Assembly (NCBI GenBank): GCA_015487405.1
Contig: WFPV01000195.1
Coordinates: forward strand, 1-12,740
From: Aquifex sp.
Lineage (GTDB): Bacteria; Aquificota; Aquificia; Aquificales; Aquificaceae
Length of the DNA: 12,740 bases
Direction: 5' to 3'
The notes beneath the pieces were generated by a model. That model searched no databases. It worked only from the letters and a program-made list of their open reading frames with translations, and was not told where the DNA came from. Each line of letters begins with the position of its first letter. The stretch's first letter is position 1. The position numbers and the translations under genes were made by a program. Shown here in pieces: positions 1 through 7,613 of the stretch.

Positions 1-131
1 TTGATTTCTCTCCCAGTGCGGAGAACGTGGCAAGATGGCTTTACAAAAAGATGAAGGAGAGATTCCCCGGAACTATAAAAGTGGTCGTCTGGGAGACCGA
101 GAACTGCGGAGCGGAATACTATGAGGATTAA
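1..131 (+). CDS. QueD / 6-pyruvoyl-tetrahydropterin synthase family protein, C-terminal fragment
   Basis: Only the last 42 full codons lie in the window, read from base 3 to the TAA at 129-131; the 5' part is cut off by the window edge. The fragment starts DFSPSAENVARWLYKKM and ends WETENCGAEYYED. This matches the conserved end of the 6-pyruvoyl-tetrahydropterin synthase fold, where an 'NPT(S/A)E' helix is followed by a strand ending in 'ET'. In that family the Glu of the ET motif anchors the pterin ring. QueD members convert dihydroneopterin triphosphate to 6-carboxytetrahydropterin, an early step toward queuosine and other deazapurines. The zinc-binding histidines and catalytic Cys lie upstream and cannot be seen, so QueD and PTPS-type activities cannot be separated here. 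The stop overlaps the next gene's ATG by 11 bases, which implies translational coupling. Confidence 0.8.
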   Translation, partial: DFSPSAENVARWLYKKMKERFPGTIKVVVWETENCGAEYYED

Positions 132-882
132 AGGACTCTTGCTTGATATAGACGGAGTCTTATACGTGGGGGATAAGGTTATAGAGGGAGCGGTGGAAGC
201 GGTAAAAGAGCTGAGAAAGAAGTATAAGCTCCGTTTTATTACCAACACCACCACGAAGACAAGAAGACAGGTTTACGAAAAACTGAGAAATATGGGATTT
301 GAGCTCTCGGAAGAGGAGATATTTTCAGCACTGACTGCAACCAAGGAGTTTTTAAAGGAGAAAAATGCCGGAGCTTTTTTACTCCTTACCGAGAACGCCA
401 AAAGGGAGTTTGAGGAGTTAAAGGGACTTCCCGTGAAGTTCGTGGTTGTAGGAGACGCAAGGGAGAACATCACCTACGAGAATATGAACAAAGCCTTCAG
501 GTATCTTACGGAAGGAGCCAAGCTCGTAGCCTGTGCAAAAAACAGGTATTTCAAGGACAAGGACGGAAAGCTCTCTTTAGACGCTGGACCCTTCGTTGTA
601 GCTTTAGAGTATGCCTCGGGAAAGGAGGCTATTCTCATAGGAAAGCCCAACAGGGAGTTCTTCCTGAAAGCGGTAAAGAGTATGAACCTAAAGCCGGAGG
701 AAGTAGCTGTGGTAGGGGACGACATAGAGGCGGACGTAAAAGGCGGTATGGATGCAGGACTCTTCGGAATCCTCGTAAAGACCGGAAAGTTCAAAGAAGA
801 GGACTTAAAGAAAGGTATAAAACCCCATCTCGTTATAGACTCCATAAAGGAACTCCCGAAAGCCTTGGAGGAGCTCTCCTGA
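121..882 (+). CDS. HAD-superfamily IIA phosphatase (NagD/HDHD2/LHPP-like)
   Basis: This 253-residue cytosolic protein has the full HAD phosphatase motif set. Motif I is LLDIDGVLY, with nucleophile Asp9 and general acid/base Asp11. Motif II is FITNTTT (about 39-45), motif III is IGKPN with Lys175, and motif IV is VVGDDIEAD with Asp200 and Asp201 binding Mg2+. Between about residues 80 and 165 lies an alpha/beta cap inserted between motifs II and III, as in class IIA members such as NagD, pyridoxal phosphatase, HDHD2 and LHPP. Length fits the family. Substrate cannot be read from sequence; small phosphorylated metabolites are typical. The ATG at 121 gives a full motif I close to the N-terminus. 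The gene overlaps the QueD-like gene upstream by 11 bases, and its TGA abuts the ATG of the siroheme gene. It therefore belongs to one operon, but this does not by itself assign a pathway. Confidence 0.88.
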   Translation: MRIKGLLLDIDGVLYVGDKVIEGAVEAVKELRKKYKLRFITNTTTKTRRQVYEKLRNMGFELSEEEIFSALTATKEFLKEKNAGAFLLLTENAKREFEELKGLPVKFVVVGDARENITYENMNKAFRYLTEGAKLVACAKNRYFKDKDGKLSLDAGPFVVALEYASGKEAILIGKPNREFFLKAVKSMNLKPEEVAVVGDDIEADVKGGMDAGLFGILVKTGKFKEEDLKKGIKPHLVIDSIKELPKALEELS

Positions 883-1449
883 ATGGCTTACTTCCCCGTA
901 TTTTTAGACCTCAGAAACAAAAAAGTTCTCATCGTAGGCGGAGGCAATGTAGCGACCCGAAAGGTCAAAAACCTCCTGCCCTTCACGAAAGATATAACTA
1001 TAGTCTCACCGAAGGTAACTAAAGAATTAAAAGAATTAATAAATAAAAATTACCTGCGGTGGCTAAGGAGGAAATTCAGAACCTCCGACCTCAAAGGTGC
1101 AAACCTCGTTATCGTTGCGGTTGACGACCTAAAGCTCCAAAAGAGAATCTTCAAGCTCTGCGAGAAAAGGAAAATTCTCTGCAACGCGGTGGACAGTCCC
1201 GAGTTTTGCAACTTCATCTTCCCTTCAATAATAAAGAGGGGAGACCTCGTGTTGGCACTCTCCACCTCGGGAAAGGTGCCGGCTCTCGCCCGAGCCCTCA
1301 GAGAAAAGTTGGAGGACTGCATCCCCGAAAACGTGGAGGAAATACTAAAGGAGCTTGAGGCTTTGAGGAGGTCCCTACCTAAAGGTGAAAGGAGGCAGAA
1401 ACTCCTATTAGAGCTTGCGAGAAAGCTCATTTCCGAGGAGATAAAATAA
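883..1449 (+). CDS. Siroheme synthase, Met8/CysG N-terminal type (precorrin-2 dehydrogenase / sirohydrochlorin ferrochelatase)
   Basis: This 188-residue cytosolic enzyme covers only the dehydrogenase/chelatase part of CysG, with no methyltransferase domain. The N-terminus MAYFPVFLDLRNKKVLIVGGGNVATRK is a Rossmann NAD-binding motif with GGGNVA at 19-24. NAVDSPEFCNFIFPS carries Asp104, which aligns with the Asp thought to be catalytic in CysG and Met8p. LALSTSGKVPALARALREKLE (about 124-144) is the conserved dimerisation and active-site helix region. The family oxidises precorrin-2 to sirohydrochlorin with NAD+, and many members also insert Fe2+ to give siroheme for sulfite or nitrite reductase. 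Single-domain forms may be dehydrogenase only, so the chelatase activity is inferred. The ATG directly follows the upstream TGA, and a GGAGGAG ribosome site lies inside the previous gene. The start is fixed by the standard family N-terminus. ileS follows after 6 bases. Confidence 0.9.
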   Translation: MAYFPVFLDLRNKKVLIVGGGNVATRKVKNLLPFTKDITIVSPKVTKELKELINKNYLRWLRRKFRTSDLKGANLVIVAVDDLKLQKRIFKLCEKRKILCNAVDSPEFCNFIFPSIIKRGDLVLALSTSGKVPALARALREKLEDCIPENVEEILKELEALRRSLPKGERRQKLLLELARKLISEEIK

Positions 1450-1455
1450 TTTCTT

Positions 1456-4338
1456 ATGGCAAAGGATTACAAGGACACCCTCAACTTACCGAGAACCGAA
1501 TTCCCTATGAAGGCTAACCTCCCCCAGAGGGAGCCCCAAATCTTAGAAAAGTGGAAGGGTTTGTATAAAAAAGTTAGAGAAGCGAGGAAGGGAAGGGAAG
1601 TTTTCCTCCTCCACGACGGACCACCTTACGCCAACGGACACATCCACGTGGGACACGCACTTAACAAAATCCTTAAAGATGTGATAAATAAATACAACCT
1701 TCTTATCGGCAAGGATATACTCTACATCCCGGGATGGGACTGTCACGGACTTCCCATAGAGAGAGCGGTAGAGAAGGAGCTATCTAAGAAGAAGATAAAG
1801 AAAGAAAGCTTACCTAAGACCGAGTTCAGAAAACTCTGTAGGGAGTACGCGGAGCGTTTCGTAAACATCCAGAGGGAAGAGTTCATTAGGCTCGGAGTCC
1901 TCGGAGACTGGGAGAATCCCTATCTCACGATGAATCCTTCTTACGAAGCTCAAGAGATAAGAGAGCTCGGAAAGTTCTTTGAGCGGGGACTCGCCTACAG
2001 GAGTAAAAAGCCCGTTTACTGGTGCATCTACGACAAGACCGCGGAAGCGGAGGCGGAAGTAGAATACTACGAAAAAACTGACCCCTCCATATACGTGAAG
2101 TTTCCCATAAAGAACAAAGAAAAGCTCGGAGTAGAGCTCAGAGACAAGAAGCTCTTTGCGATTATCTGGACCACGACACCCTGGACCCTTCCAGCAAACC
2201 TTGGGATTATGGTCAAGGAGGATGCGGACTACGCCCTCATTGAGATGGGAGACTTAGAGCCCGGCGACGAGGTCTGGATAGTAGCCAAGGACCTCATAGA
2301 GAACTTCTTTGATACCGTAGGTCTTCCTCAAGGAATAATCCTCGGAGTGGTGAAAGGAAGAGAACTCGTAGGTTTGGAATACGAGCACCCCTTCGTGGAT
2401 AGATACGACCTTAAAGGACATCTTTCCGAAGAAACTCTGAAGAACATCTGGAAGATTTACCCCTCGGAGTTCGTCACCCTTGATACGGGAACGGGATTGG
2501 TTCACATGGCTCCCGGACACGGACAGGAGGACTACATAGTAGGGCAGAGATTCGGACTTGAGCCCTACGCGCCCCTCACCGACGACGGAAGGTTTACGGA
2601 ACCCGCTCCCGAGTTCCTGAGGGGAGTGAGAGTCTTTGACGCCAACAACTTAATAATTGACGTCTTGAAAGAAAAAGGTTTCCTCGTTTACGAAGGAAAG
2701 ATAAAGCACTCTTACCCCCACTGCTGGAGATGTAAGAATCCCGTAATTTTCAGAGCAACTCCCCAGTGGTTCATAGGGATGGACATAGAACTGGAAGGAA
2801 AGACCCTAAGACAGAGAGCTTTAGAGGAGATAGAAAAGGTCAGGTGGATACCCGAATACGGAAAGAACAGGATTAAGAGCATGGTGGAAAACAGACCCGA
2901 CTGGTGCATATCAAGACAGAGATACTGGGGAGTTCCCATAACGGTCTTTTACTGCGAAAACTGCGGAGAGATAATAAAAGAGCCCGAAATATTTGAGAGA
3001 GTTGCCCAGCTCGTGGAGAACTCCGAATACGGAACGGACGTATGGTTTGAGCTCTCCCCCTCCCAGCTCCTTCCAGAAGGCTACAAATGTCCCAAGTGCG
3101 GAGGAGAGGAGTTCAGAAAGGAAGAGGACATCTTAGACGTCTGGTTTGACTCGGGAAGCTCCCACGCCGCCGTAATAAGACCCCTCGGCTTTAACAAGGC
3201 AGACCTATATTTAGAGGGCTCGGACCAGCACAGGGGATGGTTCCAGGCTTCTCTCCTTGAGAGTGTCGGCTCTTACTTAGAAGCTCCCTACAAGGCTGTC
3301 CTTACCCACGGATTCATAGTTGACGAGAAAGGCAGGAAGATGTCCAAATCCCTCGGAAACGTTATATCTCCCCAAGAGGTCATTCAGGAGTTCGGAGCGG
3401 ACATCCTGAGACTCTGGGTCGTCTCGGAGGACTACACCGAGGACGTAAAGCTCGGAAAACAGCTCCTCAAAAAGATTGCAGAGGACTACAGGAAGGTTAG
3501 AAATACCTTGCGGTTCATAATAGGAAACCTTTACGACTTCAATCCAGCTAAGGACTCGGTTCCCTTTGAAGAGCTCCACCACTTTGATAGGTGGATTATC
3601 TCAGAGCTTCAGAAGCTCTTAGAGCAGGTTCACAAACATTATCAGGACTACCTCTTCTACAGGGTCCACAACGCGATAAAGAACTTTATCATCACAGAAC
3701 TCTCAGCCATTTACTTAGACGTCCTCAAAGACAGACTCTACGTTTACGCTCCCGGCTCCTGGGAGAGACGCTCCGCCCAGACAGCCCTATGGCATCTTCT
3801 AATAGCCCTAACTACTGCGATAGCCCCCTACCTCAGCTTCACCGCGGAAGAGCTCTGGGAGCACGTCAGAAAGCTTGACCCCGCTCTTCCCGAGAGCGTC
3901 TTCCTCCACGAGATGCCAAAGCCAGACAAGAACCTGGTAGACGAGGAGGTCCTTAAAGACTACGAAAAACTCCTGAAACTCAGGGACGAGGTCATGAGAG
4001 TCCTTGAGGTGGCTCGTAAAGAGAAGGGAATAATTAAACATCCCTACGAGGCGAAAGTCTTCGTAAAGGCGGAGGGAGAGCTAAAAGAGTTGATAGAAAA
4101 GTATAAGGATTACATGAACTTTTTCTTAACGGTTAGCCAGTTTGAGCTGGGAGAGGGAGGAGAGGTGAGAGACAAGGGAGAGGAGCTTCCCATTGAGGTT
4201 GGAGTCTCCCCCGCGGAAGGGGAGAAATGCCCGAGGTGCTGGATTTATTATCCGAAAGAAGAGTTTATCGGAGAAGTCTGCAGACGTTGTGCGGAGGCTT
4301 TAGAAAAAGTTCAAGCTCATGGCGAGACTAAGACTTAA
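1456..4338 (+). CDS. ileS: Isoleucyl-tRNA synthetase
   Basis: This 960-residue class Ia aminoacyl-tRNA synthetase attaches isoleucine to tRNA-Ile in the cytosol. The N-terminus KDTLNLPRTEFPMKANLPQ is typical of bacterial-type IleRS. The ATP-binding HIGH motif is HVGH at 64-67, and the KMSKS loop is at 628-632. The CP1 editing domain shows WTTTPWTLPANL and GTGLVHMAPGHG, which in this family hydrolyse mischarged Val-tRNA. A C-terminal zinc knuckle has Cys925, Cys928, Cys942 and Cys945. A second CxxC pair set, Cys500/503 and Cys545/548, sits in the catalytic domain before DVWFDSGSSH. The bacterial sequences I recall from E. coli and S. aureus lack it. A GAGGAG lies about 15 bases upstream of the ATG, a long spacing. 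I see no T-box leader. The last 20 bases overlap the start of the channel gene. Confidence 0.98.
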   Translation: MAKDYKDTLNLPRTEFPMKANLPQREPQILEKWKGLYKKVREARKGREVFLLHDGPPYANGHIHVGHALNKILKDVINKYNLLIGKDILYIPGWDCHGLPIERAVEKELSKKKIKKESLPKTEFRKLCREYAERFVNIQREEFIRLGVLGDWENPYLTMNPSYEAQEIRELGKFFERGLAYRSKKPVYWCIYDKTAEAEAEVEYYEKTDPSIYVKFPIKNKEKLGVELRDKKLFAIIWTTTPWTLPANLGIMVKEDADYALIEMGDLEPGDEVWIVAKDLIENFFDTVGLPQGIILGVVKGRELVGLEYEHPFVDRYDLKGHLSEETLKNIWKIYPSEFVTLDTGTGLVHMAPGHGQEDYIVGQRFGLEPYAPLTDDGRFTEPAPEFLRGVRVFDANNLIIDVLKEKGFLVYEGKIKHSYPHCWRCKNPVIFRATPQWFIGMDIELEGKTLRQRALEEIEKVRWIPEYGKNRIKSMVENRPDWCISRQRYWGVPITVFYCENCGEIIKEPEIFERVAQLVENSEYGTDVWFELSPSQLLPEGYKCPKCGGEEFRKEEDILDVWFDSGSSHAAVIRPLGFNKADLYLEGSDQHRGWFQASLLESVGSYLEAPYKAVLTHGFIVDEKGRKMSKSLGNVISPQEVIQEFGADILRLWVVSEDYTEDVKLGKQLLKKIAEDYRKVRNTLRFIIGNLYDFNPAKDSVPFEELHHFDRWIISELQKLLEQVHKHYQDYLFYRVHNAIKNFIITELSAIYLDVLKDRLYVYAPGSWERRSAQTALWHLLIALTTAIAPYLSFTAEELWEHVRKLDPALPESVFLHEMPKPDKNLVDEEVLKDYEKLLKLRDEVMRVLEVARKEKGIIKHPYEAKVFVKAEGELKELIEKYKDYMNFFLTVSQFELGEGGEVRDKGEELPIEVGVSPAEGEKCPRCWIYYPKEEFIGEVCRRCAEALEKVQAHGETKT

Positions 4339-5455
4339 GCGAAAGAAACTAAGGAGAAAAAAGACCCTGAAAGATATATACGAGGAGCGGTTATTTGAGA
4401 TTCTCCGCCAGTTTCAGCTCCCTCTCCTCATGCTTCACACCGTTATGAGCGTGGGGACAATAGGATACATGATTCTCTCCGACGGAGACTTCATTAACTC
4501 TCTCTACATGACCATAATAACGGTAGGGACTATAGGATACGGAGAGGTCGTCAGGGGAAGTGATACGCTTATAGGAAGGATATTCACCACCTTTTTAGCC
4601 CTCGGAGGAATAGGAGTATTTACGACCTCGGTTACAATCTTAATTAGAGTATTCTTCGCAGAGGACTTTGTAGGTGTTTTTAGAGCCTGGAAGATGTTAA
4701 ACGATATAGAGAAGTTAAGGAATCACTACATTTTGTGCGGATTTAACAGAACCACCTTAGAGCTCATAAAGCTCCTCAAAAAGCGGAAGATAAACTACGT
4801 AGTGATAGACAGCAGAAAGGAGATAGAGAGACAGCTAAAGGAGAGTCGTGTGGAGTATTACATTCTTGAAGAGCCTTACAAAAGGATGATTTTAGAAGCC
4901 GCGGGAATTAAGAGAGCTAAAGGGCTTGTCGTGAACCTCGGGGACGATGCGAGGAACATAGCGGTAATCGTCACAGCAAGACTGCTGAGACCCGATAAGG
5001 AAAACTTTTTTATTTTCTCCTTTGCTTCCAATCCCGAGACTGCCCAGAAGCTTGAGGAGCTCGGAGCCAACAGAGCGATAGTCCCTCAGAAATTACTCGC
5101 CACGCGGCTCGCCGCGTATATATTCCACACAGGTTCAGCTTACATCTCCGACCTCTTTGACAAGATAGCTTTCGGAGAAGAATCCGAGATAGACATCTTG
5201 GAGCTCCAGGTTGCGGAAGACTCACCTCTGATAGGAAAGAAGCTAAAAGAGATAGACCTCAGAAAACAGCTCGGAGTTACTGTTATAGCGATAAGGAAGT
5301 CGGACGGAAGCCTGAACCTAACGATAACGGGAGACACCGAGATAGAGCTGGGAGACACCCTCATACTCTTTGGACATCCCAAGAGATTACGCGTTGCCCA
5401 AAAAATTTTAACCGAAAGAGCTCGGGAGCTCGTGGGAGGTAGAGATGAGGCTTAA
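4319..5455 (+). CDS. Potassium channel with two transmembrane helices and RCK (TrkA-N/TrkA-C) domains
   Basis: This is a 378-residue inner-membrane protein with MthK-like architecture. A very basic N-terminus (residues 1-20) precedes TM1 (about 33-53), a pore helix and selectivity filter TIGYGE (71-76), and TM2 (about 86-113). An RCK N-domain starts at NHYILCGFNRTT (about 136-146), where CGFNRT replaces the usual GxGxxG nucleotide loop. An RCK C-domain (TrkA_C) follows at about 291-362. Such proteins form tetrameric K+ channels gated by ligands, Ca2+ or nucleotides on a cytosolic RCK ring. The residue before the filter triplet is Gly70 (VGTIGYG), where most family members have Thr. The ATG overlaps the ileS end by 20 bases with GGAGG about 12 bases upstream; no later Met would leave TM1 whole. 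Its stop overlaps the next small membrane gene by 11 bases, suggesting co-production. Confidence 0.93.
   Translation: MARLRLKRKKLRRKKTLKDIYEERLFEILRQFQLPLLMLHTVMSVGTIGYMILSDGDFINSLYMTIITVGTIGYGEVVRGSDTLIGRIFTTFLALGGIGVFTTSVTILIRVFFAEDFVGVFRAWKMLNDIEKLRNHYILCGFNRTTLELIKLLKKRKINYVVIDSRKEIERQLKESRVEYYILEEPYKRMILEAAGIKRAKGLVVNLGDDARNIAVIVTARLLRPDKENFFIFSFASNPETAQKLEELGANRAIVPQKLLATRLAAYIFHTGSAYISDLFDKIAFGEESEIDILELQVAEDSPLIGKKLKEIDLRKQLGVTVIAIRKSDGSLNLTITGDTEIELGDTLILFGHPKRLRVAQKILTERARELVGGRDEA
5435..5440 (+). promoter_or_regulatory. Ribosome binding site GGAGGT for the small membrane protein
   Basis: GGAGGT ends four bases before the ATG at 5445. It lies within the last codons of the channel gene, so ribosomes finishing the channel can reinitiate here. 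It supports the reality of the 114-codon gene and its chosen start. Confidence 0.7.
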
Positions 5456-5789
5456 AAAGATTCTCACCCACTTCTTTATACTTATGGCTCTCACCACTAA
5501 CATAAGCTTCATAACCAGCCCCAACGGCTGGGAGCTCGTGATAACGATAATAATGAACCTCTTTGCCACGATACTGAAGATGGGAGAGGGAAGGATTCTC
5601 TCAAACGAGCTTATGGCTTCTTCCCTGGTCGCGGACCTTCACCTAATTCCAGCGGGCTTTATCTATTACCTCGGGAACGAGGGGGAAGCGGTGGGACTCG
5701 CTATGGGAGCCCTCGCGGCGAACATTATCTCCATAATCTTGGGAATAATAGAGACTATACTCGCAACCTTCACGGAAGAAGAGGAGTGA
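5445..5789 (+). CDS. Small integral membrane protein coupled to the potassium channel (uncharacterised)
   Basis: I do not recognise this 114-residue protein with certainty. It is strongly hydrophobic, with likely membrane segments at about 6-24, 29-46, 57-77 and 83-109. A basic N-terminus (MRLKK) suggests a cytosolic start. A short polar loop KMGEGRILSNE lies between segments two and three, and the C-terminus is acidic (TEEEE). Segment three contains polar residues (VADLHLIPAGF), including a buried-looking Asp64 and His66. No enzymatic motif or signal-peptide cleavage site is visible. The start overlaps the channel stop by 11 bases and has a good ribosome site, so a role alongside the channel, such as an accessory subunit or assembly factor, is plausible but inferred. 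It may belong to a small DUF family that occurs next to channel genes. It ends one base from the end of the converging glmS gene. Confidence 0.85.
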   Translation: MRLKKILTHFFILMALTTNISFITSPNGWELVITIIMNLFATILKMGEGRILSNELMASSLVADLHLIPAGFIYYLGNEGEAVGLAMGALAANIISIILGIIETILATFTEEEE

Positions 5790-5797
5790 ATCACTCC
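5783..5797. repeat. 15-bp perfect inverted repeat across two facing stop codons
   Basis: GGAGTGA-A-TCACTCC spans the ends of the small membrane gene and glmS. Both genes finish with GAG TGA, so the two TGA codons face each other across a single A and create the symmetry. As RNA it could form a stem of about six pairs on either strand. Neither strand has a T-tract after it, so it is not a normal intrinsic terminator. It may be chance. Confidence 0.6.
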
Positions 5798-7569
5798 ACC
5801 GTCACCGTCTTTGCAAGGTTTCTCGGCTGGTCCACGTCCAGTCCCAGCTTGCTTGCTATGAAGTAGGCAAGTAGCTGAAGCGGAACCACCGTCAGGAAGG
5901 GAGTTAAAACCTCTTCGGTTTCGGGAATCTCCATAAAGTCCGCGGACTTTTCCTTTAGAACCTTATCTCCTTCAAACCCCACGCTTATGACGATTCCCTT
6001 TCTTGCGAGAACCTCCTCTATGTTGGAGAGCATCTTCTCGTAAACCCTGTCCTTTGGAGCTATCACCGTAACAGGCATATTCTCGTCAATGAGAGCTATG
6101 GGACCGTGCTTCATCTCTCCCGCGGGATAGCCCTCCGCGTGGATGTAGGAAATTTCCTTAAGTTTTAGAGCCCCCTCAAGGGCTATAGGGAAGTTTATAT
6201 ACCTTCCCAAGTAGAGAAAATCTTTCTTCTTTAGATACTTCTCACTTACCTTCTCAACGTCCTCAGCCTTCGCAAGGGTCTTCTCTATCAAGGCAGGGAT
6301 TTTTTCCACTTTCTTGAGGAGCTCTTCCCTTTCGTTAGATTCCCTCGCCGCAAGGCAGTATAAACTCGTCAGCTGAGCGGTGAAGGTCTTGGTTGCTGCG
6401 ACCCCTATCTCTGGACCCGCGTGGGTGTGGATAGAAAAGTCCACCTCCCTATCTATGGCACTTCCCACCACGTTAACTATTCCGACTGTGAAAGCCCCCC
6501 TCTCCTTTGCGGACTGGAGGGCAAATTTCGTATCTATCGTTTCACCCGACTGGGATATTCCGATTACTAAGTCCTTATCACTTACGGGAGTGTCGCTATA
6601 CCTGAATTCTGAAGCGTAGATAACTTCCACCGGAACACCCGCAAAACGCTCAATCCAGTATTTTCCAACGAGTCCTGCGTGGTAAGAGGTTCCGCAGGCG
6701 ATTATGAGTATTCTCCTGTAATCTTTCAACCAGAAAGGTATGGTCTCCTCGTTGGATATGAATCCTTTGTAGGTATCAAGGACAGCCTTCGGCTGTTCAT
6801 AGATTTCTTTAAGCATAAAGTGTTTAAAACCGCTCTTCTCGGCTGCAACCAAATCCCAGGGAGTAATCATTACGTCCTTCGTTACGGGCTCCCCGTTAAA
6901 GTTGTAGATGTTCACACTGTCGGGAGTCAAATCCGCTATTTCCCCATCGTCAAGGACGATAACCTTCTTCGTGTAGGGAAGAATAGCGGGAATGTCGGAG
7001 GCTAAGAAGTTTTCCCCCTGCCCCAGTCCTACAATCAAAGGACTTCCGTTCTTTACACCTATCACCCTGTTGGGCTCGTGAACCGTTATGACTGCAAAGG
7101 CAAAAGCTCCTTTTAATTTTTTTACAGCTTCTATAACCGCCTGAAGGAGGTCCCCCTTGTAATTTTTAGCTATAAGGTGGGCTATTACCTCGGTGTCGGT
7201 ATCGGACTTGAACTTTACTCCTTCTTTCTTTAGCTCTTCCCTGAGCTCTATGTAGTTTTCAATGATTCCGTTGTGAACGACCGCAAACTCACCTTTCTCG
7301 TCAGTGTGGGGGTGAGCGTTCTCGTCGGTGGGCTTTCCGTGAGTAGCCCAGCGCGTATGTCCTATCCCGGTTTTAGCCTTGTAGTTCTTTCCCCAGAGAG
7401 CCCTCACCAGCTCCCTAATCTTCCCCGCCTTTTTCTCAACTATGAGTTTTCCGTTCTCTATAAGGGCCACTCCCGCAGAGTCGTATCCCCTGTACTCTAG
7501 TCTTTCCAAAGCTCCCAGCAAAATGGGAAGGGCTAAATCCCTCCCCGTGTATCCAACGATTCCGCACAT
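5791..7569 (-). CDS. glmS: Glutamine--fructose-6-phosphate aminotransferase (isomerising)
   Basis: This 592-residue cytosolic enzyme makes glucosamine-6-phosphate from fructose-6-phosphate and glutamine, the entry step to UDP-GlcNAc for peptidoglycan and LPS. After Met removal, Cys2 of MCGIVGY is the N-terminal nucleophile of the glutaminase domain; this also fixes the start. Other glutaminase motifs are HTRWATHGKPTDENAHPH (71-88), HNGIIENY (99-106) and SDTDTEV (122-128). Two SIS sugar-isomerase domains follow, with CGTSYHAG from Cys292, GISQSGETIDT, and VAATKTFTAQL. The C-terminal tail DQPRNLAKTVTVE is the conserved GlmS ending. Length matches the family at about 600. No Shine-Dalgarno is visible before the ATG. 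Only 44 bp separate it from divergent nurA, which leaves no room for a glmS ribozyme. A TTAAAAT box 10 bases upstream may be a -10 element giving an almost leaderless message. Confidence 0.98.
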   Translation of the reverse strand: MCGIVGYTGRDLALPILLGALERLEYRGYDSAGVALIENGKLIVEKKAGKIRELVRALWGKNYKAKTGIGHTRWATHGKPTDENAHPHTDEKGEFAVVHNGIIENYIELREELKKEGVKFKSDTDTEVIAHLIAKNYKGDLLQAVIEAVKKLKGAFAFAVITVHEPNRVIGVKNGSPLIVGLGQGENFLASDIPAILPYTKKVIVLDDGEIADLTPDSVNIYNFNGEPVTKDVMITPWDLVAAEKSGFKHFMLKEIYEQPKAVLDTYKGFISNEETIPFWLKDYRRILIIACGTSYHAGLVGKYWIERFAGVPVEVIYASEFRYSDTPVSDKDLVIGISQSGETIDTKFALQSAKERGAFTVGIVNVVGSAIDREVDFSIHTHAGPEIGVAATKTFTAQLTSLYCLAARESNEREELLKKVEKIPALIEKTLAKAEDVEKVSEKYLKKKDFLYLGRYINFPIALEGALKLKEISYIHAEGYPAGEMKHGPIALIDENMPVTVIAPKDRVYEKMLSNIEEVLARKGIVISVGFEGDKVLKEKSADFMEIPETEEVLTPFLTVVPLQLLAYFIASKLGLDVDQPRNLAKTVTVE

Positions 7570-7602
7570 AATAAAAGAATTTTAAGGTTTAAATTAAGTC
7601 TT

Positions 7603-7608
7603 AGGAGG
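7603..7608 (+). promoter_or_regulatory. Strong ribosome binding site AGGAGG for nurA
   Basis: AGGAGG lies five bases upstream of the ATG at 7614, inside the 44-bp spacer between glmS and nurA. It fixes the nurA start. It contrasts with glmS on the other side of the spacer, which has no such site. Confidence 0.8.
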
Positions 7609-7613
7609 GAGAT

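Noticed and set aside
474..1430. Long open frames on the minus strand opposite the HAD phosphatase and siroheme genes (123 and 126 codons)
   Set aside because: They are shadows of plus-strand coding bias. They are Ser/Phe-rich with no recognisable motif, and the plus-strand genes are complete family members.
4451..4540. Near-identical 18-base repeat in the channel gene (VGTIGY in TM1 at 4451-4468 and in the filter at 4523-4540, 16 of 18 bases the same)
   Set aside because: A GT(I/L)GY-like end of TM1 is common in this channel family, so the resemblance is probably conserved structure plus codon preference rather than a recent duplication.
7570..7613. A glmS ribozyme or riboswitch upstream of glmS
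   Set aside because: The spacer is only 44 bp, it contains the nurA ribosome site, and it shows no catalytic-core structure.
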